Made by a program: the position numbers and the translations under genes. Of a stretch of DNA of 9,358 nt, positions 1 through 7,483 are shown in pieces. Position 1 is the stretch's first letter. The number at the start of each line of letters is the position of its first letter. The stretch comes from Thioalkalivibrio sp. (GTDB lineage: Bacteria; Pseudomonadota; Gammaproteobacteria; Ectothiorhodospirales; Ectothiorhodospiraceae). The stretch spans positions 1 through 9,358 of the forward strand of contig PULL01000192.1 of the NCBI GenBank assembly GCA_003550945.1, in the 5' to 3' direction. A model generated the notes under the pieces. The model was not told the DNA's origin. It worked only from the letters and a program-made list of their open reading frames with translations, and made no database searches.

Positions 1-1
1 C

Positions 2-196
2 TGGGTGATCTCGATGGGTTCCTGCGCCAACGGCGGTGGCTACTACCACTACTCCTATGCGGTGGTGCGCGGCTGCGACCGGATCGTTCCCGTCGATGTT
101 TACGTGCCCGGCTGTCCGCCTCCCGCCGAGGCACTGCTATACGGCATCCTTCAGCTGCAGAACAAGATCCGCCGCACCAACACCATCGCACGCTGA
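2..196 (+). CDS. nuoB: NADH-quinone oxidoreductase subunit B, 3' end (5' truncated by window)
   Basis: The last 64 residues of NuoB, the peripheral-arm subunit that carries the terminal 4Fe-4S cluster N2, which hands electrons to quinone at the NuoB/NuoD interface. The visible fragment opens in frame with WVISMGSCANGGG and contains two of the four N2 cysteine ligands: the SMGSC cysteine (fragment residue 8) and the VPGCPP cysteine (residue 38). The first two ligands, an adjacent Cys pair, lie upstream of the window. The segment from YYHYSYAVVRGCD to YVPGCPPPAEALLYGILQLQ matches the mitochondrial/proteobacterial PSST type rather than the E. coli type, whose spacing between these two cysteines is, as I recall it, one residue shorter. 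The frame ends at TGA 194-196, and nuoC follows after 17 bases. Identity is secure; only the 5' part is missing. Confidence 0.97.
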   Translation, partial: WVISMGSCANGGGYYHYSYAVVRGCDRIVPVDVYVPGCPPPAEALLYGILQLQNKIRRTNTIAR

Positions 197-213
197 TCTG
201 CCCGGGGTAACCG

Positions 214-936
214 ATGTCCGAAAGCAAGAACTGGATCGACATCCTGCAGGCCGAACTCGCCCAGCAACTGCAGTCGTTGAATGTCCGCCTGGGCGAGGTC
301 ACCATCGAGGTGCCGGCCGCTGACTGGAAGGCCGTGGCCAAGCGGCTGCGCGATCATCCCGAGCTGGGTTTCGACATGCTGGTCGACCTTTGCGGTGTCG
401 ACTACCTCGAATACGGTCGCGCGGAGTGGTCCACCGAGGCCGCGTCCACGCAGGGATTCGGCCGTGGCGTCACCGCGGCGACTTCGGGGCGCTTCACCTT
501 CGATGACGCGCCGGGCGAGGGCGACCGGGAGGATCCGCGATTCGCGGTGGTGATGCACCTGCTCTCGGTGACGCAGAACCGGCGTCTGCGCGTGCGCGCC
601 TGGCTGCCGGACGACGACTTCCCTGAGATCGCTTCGGTCACCGAGGTCTGGGCGGGTGCCAACTGGTTCGAGCGCGAAGCCTTCGACCTGTTCGGGATCC
701 TGTTCACCGGTCATCCGGATCTGCGCCGGATCCTCACCGACTACGGCTTTGTCGGGCACCCCTTCCGCAAGGATTTCCCGCTGATCGGCCATGTCGAGAT
801 GCGCTACGACCCGGAGCAGCAGCGCGTGATCTACCAGCCGGTGACGATCGAGCCCCGGGTGCTGGTGCCCAAGGTGATTCGGGACGACCACCGCTACGTC
901 GAGGGTGAATCGGCCGGAGAGGAACGCAATGCCTGA
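214..936 (+). CDS. nuoC: NADH-quinone oxidoreductase subunit C (30 kDa subunit)
   Basis: NuoC (240 aa) is a soluble, cofactor-free subunit of the complex I connecting module that packs against NuoD. The family signature is clear: WFEREAFDLFGILF at residues 151-164, followed by HPDLRRILTDYGFVGHPFRKDFPL up to residue 190. A C-terminal TIEPRVLVPKVIRDD tail (211-225) is of the kind seen in proteobacterial NuoC. The protein is longer than a typical ~200-aa NuoC because of a low-complexity, acidic/Gly-rich insert at about residues 69-108, between DYLEYG and FAVVMHLLS. I recall a similar insert in xanthomonad NuoC. It is a stand-alone gene, not the NuoCD fusion of E. coli. The ATG at 214 has a weak GGGG (204-207) six bases upstream and follows nuoB by 17 bases. 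The last codons overlap nuoD by 8 bases, implying translational coupling. Confidence 0.96.
   Translation: MSESKNWIDILQAELAQQLQSLNVRLGEVTIEVPAADWKAVAKRLRDHPELGFDMLVDLCGVDYLEYGRAEWSTEAASTQGFGRGVTAATSGRFTFDDAPGEGDREDPRFAVVMHLLSVTQNRRLRVRAWLPDDDFPEIASVTEVWAGANWFEREAFDLFGILFTGHPDLRRILTDYGFVGHPFRKDFPLIGHVEMRYDPEQQRVIYQPVTIEPRVLVPKVIRDDHRYVEGESAGEERNA
916..923 (+). promoter_or_regulatory. Ribosome binding site deciding the nuoD start
   Basis: GGAGAGGA lies five bases before ATG 929 and sits inside the 3' end of nuoC. It supports ATG 929 over the in-frame GTG at 905, which would add eight residues (MNRPERNA) not expected in NuoD, whose family begins just before the FTLNFGPQHPSAHG block. Confidence 0.75.
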
Positions 937-2182
937 GATCCGCAACTTCACCCTGAATTTCGGCCCGCAGCATCCGTCCGCGCACGGGGTGCTGCGCCTG
1001 GTGCTGGAGATGGACGGCGAGGTCGTGCAGCGCGCCGACCCCCACATCGGCCTGCTGCACCGGGGCACGGAAAAGCTGGCCGAGAGCAAGCCGTACAACC
1101 AGTCCATCGGCTACATGGACCGGCTCGACTACGTATCCATGATGTGCAACGAGCACGGCTACGTGCTCGCGATGGAAAAACTGCTGGAACTCGAGCCGCC
1201 GCTGCGTGCGCAGTACATCCGCGTGATGTTCGACGAAATCACCCGGATCCTGAACCACCTGCTCTGGCTCGGCGCCCACGCGCTGGACATCGGCGCGATG
1301 ACGGTCTTCCTCTACGCGTTCCGGGAACGCGAGGACCTGATGGACTGCTACGAGGCTGTGAGCGGGGCCCGTCTGCACGCGACCTACTACCGCCCCGGCG
1401 GCGTCGCGCGTGACCTGCCCGACTCGATGCCGAAATACCAGGCCTCGCGCTGGAAGACCCAGGCCGAGGTGGATGCGCTGAACGCCAACCGCCAGGGCTC
1501 GCTGCTGGACTTCATCGAGGCCTTCACCGACCGGTTCCCGCGTTGCGTCGATGAATACGAGACCCTGCTGACCGACAACCGGATCTGGAAGCAGCGCACC
1601 GTCGGCATTGGTGTGGTCAGCCCGGAACGGGCGAAGCAACTGGGGCTCACGGGTCCGATGCTGCGGGGCTCGGGCGTGGAGTGGGACCTGCGCAAGAAGC
1701 AGCCGTACGAAGTCTATGACCGGCTTGCGTTCGATATTCCGGTGGGTGTGAACGGCGACTGTTACGACCGCTACCTGGTGCGTATCGAGGAAATGCGCCA
1801 GTCGAACCGGATCATCCGCCAGTGCGTGGACTGGCTGCGCGCGAACCCGGGTCCGGTGCTGCTGGAGAACTACAAGGTCGCGCCCCCGAGGCGTGAAGAG
1901 ATGAAGGCGGACATGGAGGCCCTGATCCACCATTTCAAGCTGTTCACCGAGGGGTTCTGCCTGCCCGAGGGCGAGGCCTACGCGGCCGTGGAACACCCGA
2001 AAGGCGAGTTCGGGGTGTACCTGGTGTCGGATGGCGCGAACAAGCCCTACCGGTTGAAGGTCCGGGCGGCCGGATTCGCCCACATGTCGGCGCTGGACGA
2101 GATGGTCCGCGGCCACATGCTGGCGGACGTGGTCGCGATCATCGGAACCCAGGATATCGTGTTCGGGGAGGTCGACCGCTGA
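929..2182 (+). CDS. nuoD: NADH-quinone oxidoreductase subunit D (49 kDa subunit)
   Basis: NuoD (417 aa, the usual length for an unfused NuoD) forms much of the quinone-binding cavity together with NuoB and NuoH. It descends from the large subunit of NiFe hydrogenases but has lost the metal site. Visible landmarks are FGPQHPSAHG (11-20), LHRGTEKL (43-50), YMDRLDYVS (62-70), YRLKVRAAGFAHMSAL (374-389) and the C-terminal GTQDIVFGEVDR. By alignment from memory to Thermus Nqo4, His19 and Tyr68 correspond to the quinone-headgroup residues His38 and Tyr87; both are present, so the site looks functional. The start was chosen at ATG 929 because of its Shine-Dalgarno sequence and the family N-terminus. 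It overlaps nuoC by 8 bases, and its TGA (2180-2182) shares one base with the nuoE ATG. Confidence 0.98.
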   Translation: MPEIRNFTLNFGPQHPSAHGVLRLVLEMDGEVVQRADPHIGLLHRGTEKLAESKPYNQSIGYMDRLDYVSMMCNEHGYVLAMEKLLELEPPLRAQYIRVMFDEITRILNHLLWLGAHALDIGAMTVFLYAFREREDLMDCYEAVSGARLHATYYRPGGVARDLPDSMPKYQASRWKTQAEVDALNANRQGSLLDFIEAFTDRFPRCVDEYETLLTDNRIWKQRTVGIGVVSPERAKQLGLTGPMLRGSGVEWDLRKKQPYEVYDRLAFDIPVGVNGDCYDRYLVRIEEMRQSNRIIRQCVDWLRANPGPVLLENYKVAPPRREEMKADMEALIHHFKLFTEGFCLPEGEAYAAVEHPKGEFGVYLVSDGANKPYRLKVRAAGFAHMSALDEMVRGHMLADVVAIIGTQDIVFGEVDR

Positions 2183-2688
2183 TGTCTGCGCAGAAGAAAG
2201 AAGGCCCGGCCCAGCTCAGTGAACATATGCGCGAAGAGATCGACGCTTGGCTGGCGCGCTACCCCGAGAACCAGCGGCGCTCCGCGGTGCTCGGTGCGCT
2301 GCGTGCGGTGCAGCACGAGGAGGGTTACCTGAGCACCCCGATGATGGACGCGGTGGCCGAGTACCTGCGCATCCCGGCGATGGAGGTCTACGAGGCCGCT
2401 TCCTTCTATTCGATGTACGAACTGAAGCCGGTGGGGCGGCACACCATCGCCGTCTGCGACAACGTGTCCTGCATGCTGCGCGGCGCGGACCGGATCATCG
2501 AACATCTCGAAAAGAAGCTCGGCGTGAAGCTCGGCGAATCCACCGCCGACGGGCGCTTCTACCTGAAGCGCGAAGAGGAGTGCCTCGCGGCCTGTTGCGG
2601 CGCGCCGATGATGCAGGTGGATCACGTGTACCACGAGAATCTGACGCCCGAGCGGGTGGACGAGATACTCGCCAAGCTGGAGTCCTGA
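2182..2688 (+). CDS. nuoE: NADH-quinone oxidoreductase subunit E (24 kDa, 2Fe-2S)
   Basis: NuoE (168 aa, normal length) is a thioredoxin-fold subunit of the NADH-dehydrogenase module that binds the 2Fe-2S cluster N1a beside the FMN of NuoF. An N-terminal helical part (about 10-80, including RYPENQRRSAVLGALRAVQHEEGYL) precedes the thioredoxin-like domain. The four expected cluster ligands are visible: Cys92 and Cys97 (CDNVSC), then Cys134 and Cys138 (CLAAC). An additional Cys139 sits next to the last ligand and is probably not a ligand. The conserved EAASFYSMY stretch (71-79) is also present. The ATG overlaps the nuoD stop by one base (TGATG), and GGGGAGG (2165-2171) lies ten bases upstream, so translation is very likely coupled. 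nuoF starts three bases after its stop. Confidence 0.97.
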   Translation: MSAQKKEGPAQLSEHMREEIDAWLARYPENQRRSAVLGALRAVQHEEGYLSTPMMDAVAEYLRIPAMEVYEAASFYSMYELKPVGRHTIAVCDNVSCMLRGADRIIEHLEKKLGVKLGESTADGRFYLKREEECLAACCGAPMMQVDHVYHENLTPERVDEILAKLES

Positions 2689-2691
2689 GCC

Positions 2692-3972
2692 ATGGCCAAC
2701 CGGATCTGCTTCGCGACCCGACATCTCGACGAGCCCTGGTCCCTGGAGAGCTATCTGAGCGTCGGCGGCTACGAGGCGCTGAAGAAAGTGTTCGGCGAGC
2801 GCATGCCGCCGGAAGAGGTGATCGAGGAGGTGAAAAGGTCGAACCTCCGCGGTCGCGGCGGTGCCGGCTTCCCCACCGGGCTGAAGTGGAGCTTCATGCC
2901 GCGCAACACGCCGGGGCAGAAATACATCGTCTGCAATTCCGACGAGTCCGAGCCGGGCACCTGCAAGGATCGGGACATCCTGCGTTTCAACCCGCACGCG
3001 CTGGTGGAGGGAATGGCGATCGCCGGCTACGCGATCGGGGCCACGGTCGGCTACAACTACATGCGCGGCGAGTTCATGGACGAGGTGAACACCCGTTTCA
3101 CCACCGCGCTGAAGGAGGCCTACGACGCCGGTTTTCTCGGCAAGGATATCCTCGGCTCCGGGGTCGACTTCGATCTCCACCCCTCGCTCGGCGCAGGTGC
3201 CTACATCTGCGGCGAGGAGACGGCTCTTCTCGAGTCGCTCGAAGGCAAGAAGGGCCAGCCGCGCTTCAAGCCGCCGTTCCCGGCCAACTACGGTCTCTAC
3301 GGCCGGCCGACGACCATCAACAATACCGAGTCGCTGGCTTCGATTCCGTCGATCATCCGCAACGGCGGCGAGTGGTTTGCGGGCCTGGGCGTGCCGAAAT
3401 CGGGCGGCGAGAAGCTGTTCTCGGTGTCCGGGCACGTGAACAATCCGGGCAACTTCGAGGTCCCGCTGGGCATGCCGTTCCGGGAATTGCTGGACCTGGC
3501 CGGTGGCGTGCTGGACGGGCGGCAGCTGAAGGCGGTGATTCCCGGTGGGTCCTCGGTGCCCGTGGTGCCTGGCGACATCATGATGCAGGCGAACATGGAC
3601 TACGACTCGATCGCGAAGGCGGGCTCCATGCTTGGCTCGGGTGCGGTGATCGTGATGGACGAGACCACCGACATGGTGAGGGTGCTGCAGAGGATCTCGC
3701 GCTTCTACTTCTCCGAATCCTGCGGCCAGTGCACGCCCTGTCGCGAGGGCACTGGCTGGCTCTACCGCATGCTGACCCGGATCGTCGAGGGGCGGGGTCG
3801 CCCCGAGGACCTGCAGCGGCTGGACGACGTGGCGGCGAAGATCGAAGGGCGCACCATCTGTGCGCTGGGTGATGCGGCCGCGATGCCGGTGCGCAGCTTC
3901 GTGAAGCACTACCGCCACGAGTTCGAACACTACATTCAGCACGGCAAGAGCGTGGTGGCCCAGGCCGCCTGA
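2692..3972 (+). CDS. nuoF: NADH-quinone oxidoreductase subunit F (51 kDa, FMN/NADH-binding)
   Basis: NuoF (426 aa) is the electron entry point of complex I. It binds NADH and FMN and carries the 4Fe-4S cluster N3. The nucleotide-binding glycine-rich loop is NLRGRGGAGFPTGLKW (51-66). The acidic CNSDESEPGT region follows at 81-90, and the second family signature GAGAYICGEETALLESLEGK is at 167-186. The FeS signature ESCGQCTPCREG (342-353) supplies Cys344, Cys347 and Cys350; Cys390 in the TICALGDAAAMP segment is the fourth ligand. All expected residues are present and length is normal. GGAG at 2679-2682, inside the nuoE 3' end, lies nine bases before ATG 2692. The partners NuoE and NuoG flank it directly, as in other nuo operons. 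Confidence 0.98.
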   Translation: MANRICFATRHLDEPWSLESYLSVGGYEALKKVFGERMPPEEVIEEVKRSNLRGRGGAGFPTGLKWSFMPRNTPGQKYIVCNSDESEPGTCKDRDILRFNPHALVEGMAIAGYAIGATVGYNYMRGEFMDEVNTRFTTALKEAYDAGFLGKDILGSGVDFDLHPSLGAGAYICGEETALLESLEGKKGQPRFKPPFPANYGLYGRPTTINNTESLASIPSIIRNGGEWFAGLGVPKSGGEKLFSVSGHVNNPGNFEVPLGMPFRELLDLAGGVLDGRQLKAVIPGGSSVPVVPGDIMMQANMDYDSIAKAGSMLGSGAVIVMDETTDMVRVLQRISRFYFSESCGQCTPCREGTGWLYRMLTRIVEGRGRPEDLQRLDDVAAKIEGRTICALGDAAAMPVRSFVKHYRHEFEHYIQHGKSVVAQAA

Positions 3973-3984
3973 TTGCCCCGGTGC

Positions 3985-3988
3985 AGGA
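3985..3988 (+). promoter_or_regulatory. Ribosome binding site deciding the nuoG start
   Basis: AGGA, followed by AA, lies seven bases before ATG 3996 in the 23-base nuoF-nuoG gap. It selects ATG 3996 over the in-frame GTG at 3981, which lies upstream of this site and has no comparable one of its own. The resulting N-terminus (MSQDLVNLEIDGQ) fits the ferredoxin-like start of NuoG. Confidence 0.65.
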
Positions 3989-3995
3989 AATCGCT

Positions 3996-6374
3996 ATGAG
4001 TCAGGATCTGGTCAACCTCGAGATCGACGGGCAGGCGCTGCAGGCACCCAAGGGCGCGATGCTGATCGACGTCGCCGACGAGGCGAACATCGTCATCCCG
4101 CGGTTCTGCTATCACAAGAAGCTGTCGGTTGCGGCGAACTGCCGCATGTGCCTGGTCGAGGTCGAGAAGGCGCCGAAGCCCCTGCCGGCCTGCGCGACCC
4201 CGGTGATGGAGGGAATGAAAGTCCACACCCGTTCCCCGCTGGCGATTGCCGCGCAGAAGGGCACGATGGAGTTCCTGCTGATCAACCATCCGCTGGACTG
4301 CCCGATCTGCGACCAGGGCGGCGAGTGCGAGCTGCAGGACGTCGCGATGGGCTATGGCGAGAGCGTGTCGCGCTACACCGAAGCCAAGCGCGTGGTAAAG
4401 GACAAGGACATCGGTCCGCTGATCGAAACCGAAATGACGCGCTGCATCCACTGCACGCGCTGTGTGCGCTTTGGCGAGGAAATCGCCGGCGTTCGCGAGC
4501 TCGGGGCGACGGGCCGCGGCGAGCACATGCGCATCGGGACCTTCGTGGAGCACACGGTCAGCCACGAGTTGTCGGGCAACGTGATCGATCTGTGCCCGGT
4601 CGGGGCGCTGACCGCGAAGCCCTCGCGCTACCGTGCACGGGCGTGGGAGTACCAGCAGTATCCATCGGTTGCCCCGCACGACGGTGTCGGGTCCAACCTG
4701 TTCGTGCACGTGCACAACGGGCGCGTGATGCGCGTGGTGCCACGGGAAAACGAGGCGGTCAACGAGACCTGGATCTCCGACCGCGACCGCTTCAGCTATA
4801 CCGGCCTGTACGCGGCCGACCGGCTCACGACCCCCAGGATCAAGGTCGATGGCCAATGGCGCGACGCAACCTGGGAGGAGGCGCTTGCGCGTGTTGCCCA
4901 GGGGCTGCGTGACACCGCGCCCGAGCGCATCGGCGCGCTGCTGTCGCCGTCGCTGACGCTGGAAGAACACTACCTCGCGCAGAAGCTGTTGCGCGGCATC
5001 GGCGTCCGGGACATCGATCACCGGCTCGATCAGCTCGATTTTCGTGACGAGGCCGCGGCCCCGCTGTTTCCCTGGCTGGGCAGCAGCATCGAGGCGCTCG
5101 AGCGCGCCGATGCCGTGCTGCTGGTCGGCTGCAACCCCCGTCGGGAGCAGCCGATGCTTGCACATCGGTTGCGCAAGGCGGCGCTTAAGGGCGCTCGGAT
5201 CAGCGCCGTGTACACGCACCGGCTCGACCTGACCTATTCGACCGAAGCCCAGCTGCTGGGCGATACCCGCAGCCAGGTTCTCGCCCTTGCGGGAGTCGCG
5301 GCGCAACTCGCCAAGGCCGGCACGAAGCTGCCGAAGGTGCTGGGCGAGGTCGTGGCCGCCGCCGCGACCGACGACAGCGACACCCTGGAGGCGCAGCAAC
5401 GCATTGCGACCGCGCTGTCCGAGGGGCATCAGGCTCACGTGCTGCTCGGTGCCGAGGCGATCGGCAGTCCCGCCTTCTCGACGCTGCGGGCTTTGGCCGG
5501 CTGGATCGCGCGCAGCACCGACGCCCGGCTCGGTTACCTCGCCCCCGGAGCCAACGTCGCCGGAGCCTGGCTCGCGGGCTGCGTTCCGCACCGCGGCCCC
5601 GGTGGCGTCGCTGCCGACCCGGGTGCGAACCCGATGGCGATGCTTGGCGAGGGCCGCGATCTGTTCGTGCTCGCGGGCATCGACCCGGCCCGTGACTTCG
5701 CCGATCCGCGTCTCGCGCTCCGCGCACTCGACCATGCGGGCGTTGTGGTCGCGCTCGGGGCCTTTGCCAGCGCAGAACTGGAATCGGTGGCGGACGTGCT
5801 ACTCCCGACGGCTACCAGTTTCGAGACATCCGGTACCTTCGTGAACCTGGAAGGGCGGTGGCAGAGCTTCCGGGCCACGGCCTCCGCGCCTGGCGATACG
5901 CGGCCGGGCTGGAAGGTCTGGCGGGTACTCGGTAACCTGCTGAACGTCCGCGGCATGGATCATCTCGAATCGCGCTCGGTGCGGGACGAACTCAAGCCCA
6001 TGTTGCCGGAAACCGATTTCAGCACCCAGATCGATCTGCGGCTGGTCCAGGTGGAAGTGCCCCCGGCGACCGAAGGCCTGGTCCGCATGCAGGTTCGCGG
6101 GCTGTACTCGGGCGACCCGTTGGCGCGCCGCGCGGCGCCGCTGCAGGCCTCGCCGGAGGGTCGGCGCGCGGAGAAGGTCTATGTGAACCCGCAATCCGCC
6201 GGGGCCCATGCCGACGGAACCATGGTCCGCATCCGACAGGACGGCGAGGAGGCGGAACTGAAGCTGACGCTGGATCCGACCGTCCCGGTCGGGGTCGCGG
6301 TGACCATTGCGGGCGCGCCCGCGCTCGCCCGTCTCGGCGCCCCCGGAACCCCCGTGACCCTCGCGCGGGCCTGA
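3996..6374 (+). CDS. nuoG: NADH-quinone oxidoreductase subunit G (75 kDa, iron-sulfur)
   Basis: NuoG (792 aa) is the largest subunit of the electron-input module and relays electrons from NuoF toward NuoI. Counting from ATG 3996, the N-terminal ferredoxin-like domain has 2Fe-2S N1b ligands Cys38, Cys49, Cys52 and Cys66. Then come the N4/N5-type sites: His98, Cys102, Cys105, Cys111 (HPLDCPICDQGGEC) and Cys150, Cys153, Cys156, Cys200 (CIHCTRC...CPVGAL). The rest, from about 220 on, is a molybdopterin-oxidoreductase-like domain with no sign of an active metal site. The extra N7 cluster known in E. coli and Thermus is absent: the aligned positions are Ala226, Asp229, Ser233 and Ser261, at the same C-x2-C-x3-C-x27-C spacing. 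The C-terminal ELESVADVLLPTATSFETSGTFVNLEGRWQ segment (about 594-623) is typical. The protein is shorter than E. coli NuoG (about 908 aa). nuoH follows after 13 bases. Confidence 0.97.
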   Translation: MSQDLVNLEIDGQALQAPKGAMLIDVADEANIVIPRFCYHKKLSVAANCRMCLVEVEKAPKPLPACATPVMEGMKVHTRSPLAIAAQKGTMEFLLINHPLDCPICDQGGECELQDVAMGYGESVSRYTEAKRVVKDKDIGPLIETEMTRCIHCTRCVRFGEEIAGVRELGATGRGEHMRIGTFVEHTVSHELSGNVIDLCPVGALTAKPSRYRARAWEYQQYPSVAPHDGVGSNLFVHVHNGRVMRVVPRENEAVNETWISDRDRFSYTGLYAADRLTTPRIKVDGQWRDATWEEALARVAQGLRDTAPERIGALLSPSLTLEEHYLAQKLLRGIGVRDIDHRLDQLDFRDEAAAPLFPWLGSSIEALERADAVLLVGCNPRREQPMLAHRLRKAALKGARISAVYTHRLDLTYSTEAQLLGDTRSQVLALAGVAAQLAKAGTKLPKVLGEVVAAAATDDSDTLEAQQRIATALSEGHQAHVLLGAEAIGSPAFSTLRALAGWIARSTDARLGYLAPGANVAGAWLAGCVPHRGPGGVAADPGANPMAMLGEGRDLFVLAGIDPARDFADPRLALRALDHAGVVVALGAFASAELESVADVLLPTATSFETSGTFVNLEGRWQSFRATASAPGDTRPGWKVWRVLGNLLNVRGMDHLESRSVRDELKPMLPETDFSTQIDLRLVQVEVPPATEGLVRMQVRGLYSGDPLARRAAPLQASPEGRRAEKVYVNPQSAGAHADGTMVRIRQDGEEAELKLTLDPTVPVGVAVTIAGAPALARLGAPGTPVTLARA

Positions 6375-6387
6375 CAAGGAACGACTC

Positions 6388-7452
6388 ATGTTCGACTGGA
6401 TCATGGAAAGCTTTTACAGCATGCCGGTGGTGATGCAGATCCTGTTCAAGATCACCTTGATCGTGGCGCCGCTGATGCTGGCCGTGGCCTACACGACCTA
6501 TGCGGAGCGCAAGGTGATCGGCTACATCCAGGTGCGCATCGGGCCGAACCGGGTGGGGCCGCGCGGCTGGCTGCAGCCGATCGCCGACGCGGTGAAGCTG
6601 CTGACCAAGGAAGTGATCGTCCCGACCAACGCGAACCGCTTCCTGTTCCTGACGGCTCCGGTGCTGGCGATCATGCCCGCGCTTGCCGCCTGGGCGGTGA
6701 TCCCCTTCGACGACGGCATGGTGCTGGCCGATGTGAACGCCGGCCTGTTGTACCTGCTCGCGCTGACCTCGCTGGGGGTGTACGGGATCATCATTGCCGG
6801 CTGGGCGTCGAACTCGAAGTACGCGCTGCTGGGCGCGATGCGCTCGGCGGCGCAGATCGTCGCCTACGAGATCGCGATGGGCTTTGCGCTGGTCGGCGTG
6901 ATCATGGTGGCCGGCAGCCTGAACGTAGGCGAGATCGTGCGCGCGCAGGAAGGAAGCATGTACCACTGGTTCCTGCTGCCGCTGCTGCCGCTGTTCATGG
7001 TGTATTTCATCTCCGGGGTCGCGGAGACGAACCGCGCGCCCTTCGACGTCGCCGAGGGCGAATCGGAGATCGTCGCGGGCTTCCACGTCGAGTATTCGGG
7101 CATGGCTTTCGCGGTCTTCTTCCTCGCCGAATACGCGAACATGATCCTGATCTCGGCGCTGACCGCACTGCTGTTCTTCGGCGGCTGGCTGTCGCCGTTC
7201 CAGGGCATACTGCCCGAGAGCGCGTTTGCGTTGCCGGTGATCGGCTGGTTCCTCGATTCCGGCATCCACTGGTTCCTGCTCAAGACCGCGTTCTTCCTGT
7301 TCCTGTTCCTGTGGTTCCGGGCGACCTTCCCGCGCTACCGCTATGACCAGATCATGCGGCTGGGCTGGAAGGTGCTGATCCCGGTCACCATCGTCTGGCT
7401 GTTCGTGCTTGGCGTTTTCGTTTTCGTGGGGCTCGAGCCGTGGTTCGCCTGA
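6388..7452 (+). CDS. nuoH: NADH-quinone oxidoreductase subunit H (ND1 homologue)
   Basis: NuoH (354 aa) is the integral membrane subunit that joins the peripheral arm to the membrane arm and encloses the quinone channel. The protein is highly hydrophobic, with about eight membrane segments, the first at about residues 15-36. Family hallmarks are YAERKVIGYIQVRIGPNRVGP (38-58), the acidic loop AETNRAPFDVAEGESEIVAGFHVEYSG (212-238) with the charged residues implicated in quinone-coupled proton transfer, and RATFPRYRYDQIM (311-323) near the C-terminus. It is slightly longer than E. coli NuoH (about 325 aa). AAGGAA (6376-6381) lies just upstream of ATG 6388, and the gene follows nuoG by 13 bases. 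A 31-base gap separates it from nuoI. Confidence 0.98.
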   Translation: MFDWIMESFYSMPVVMQILFKITLIVAPLMLAVAYTTYAERKVIGYIQVRIGPNRVGPRGWLQPIADAVKLLTKEVIVPTNANRFLFLTAPVLAIMPALAAWAVIPFDDGMVLADVNAGLLYLLALTSLGVYGIIIAGWASNSKYALLGAMRSAAQIVAYEIAMGFALVGVIMVAGSLNVGEIVRAQEGSMYHWFLLPLLPLFMVYFISGVAETNRAPFDVAEGESEIVAGFHVEYSGMAFAVFFLAEYANMILISALTALLFFGGWLSPFQGILPESAFALPVIGWFLDSGIHWFLLKTAFFLFLFLWFRATFPRYRYDQIMRLGWKVLIPVTIVWLFVLGVFVFVGLEPWFA

Positions 7453-7470
7453 GCCGCGGGCTGGGTCGGC

Positions 7471-7476
7471 GGGAGG
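7471..7476 (+). promoter_or_regulatory. Ribosome binding site deciding the nuoI start
   Basis: GGGAGG lies seven bases before ATG 7484, in the nuoH-nuoI gap. It is the strongest Shine-Dalgarno match in the window. It rules out the in-frame upstream GTG at 7409, which lies inside nuoH and would add a 25-residue Ser/Gly-rich leader with no counterpart in NuoI. Confidence 0.8.
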
Positions 7477-7483
7477 TTTTCTG

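Noticed and set aside
2581..2601. Extra cysteine (Cys139) next to the NuoE cluster ligand as a modified 2Fe-2S site
   Set aside because: The four expected ligands (92, 97, 134, 138) are all present with normal spacing; the neighbouring cysteine is in a variable position and needs no special explanation.
2247..3872. 541-codon sense-strand frame running through nuoE and nuoF
   Set aside because: nuoE and nuoF share a frame, so one off-frame reading stays open across both. Its Arg/Gly/Ala-rich product has no family resemblance, while the other frame gives two clear complex I subunits.
734..5735. Very long antisense open frames (734-2116, 2047-3942 and 3936-5735, of 460-631 codons), which almost tile the minus strand
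   Set aside because: They lie wholly opposite conserved nuoC-nuoG genes, and their translations are rich in Arg, His, Val and Gln with no recognisable domain. High GC makes stop codons rare on the opposite strand, so these are composition shadows.
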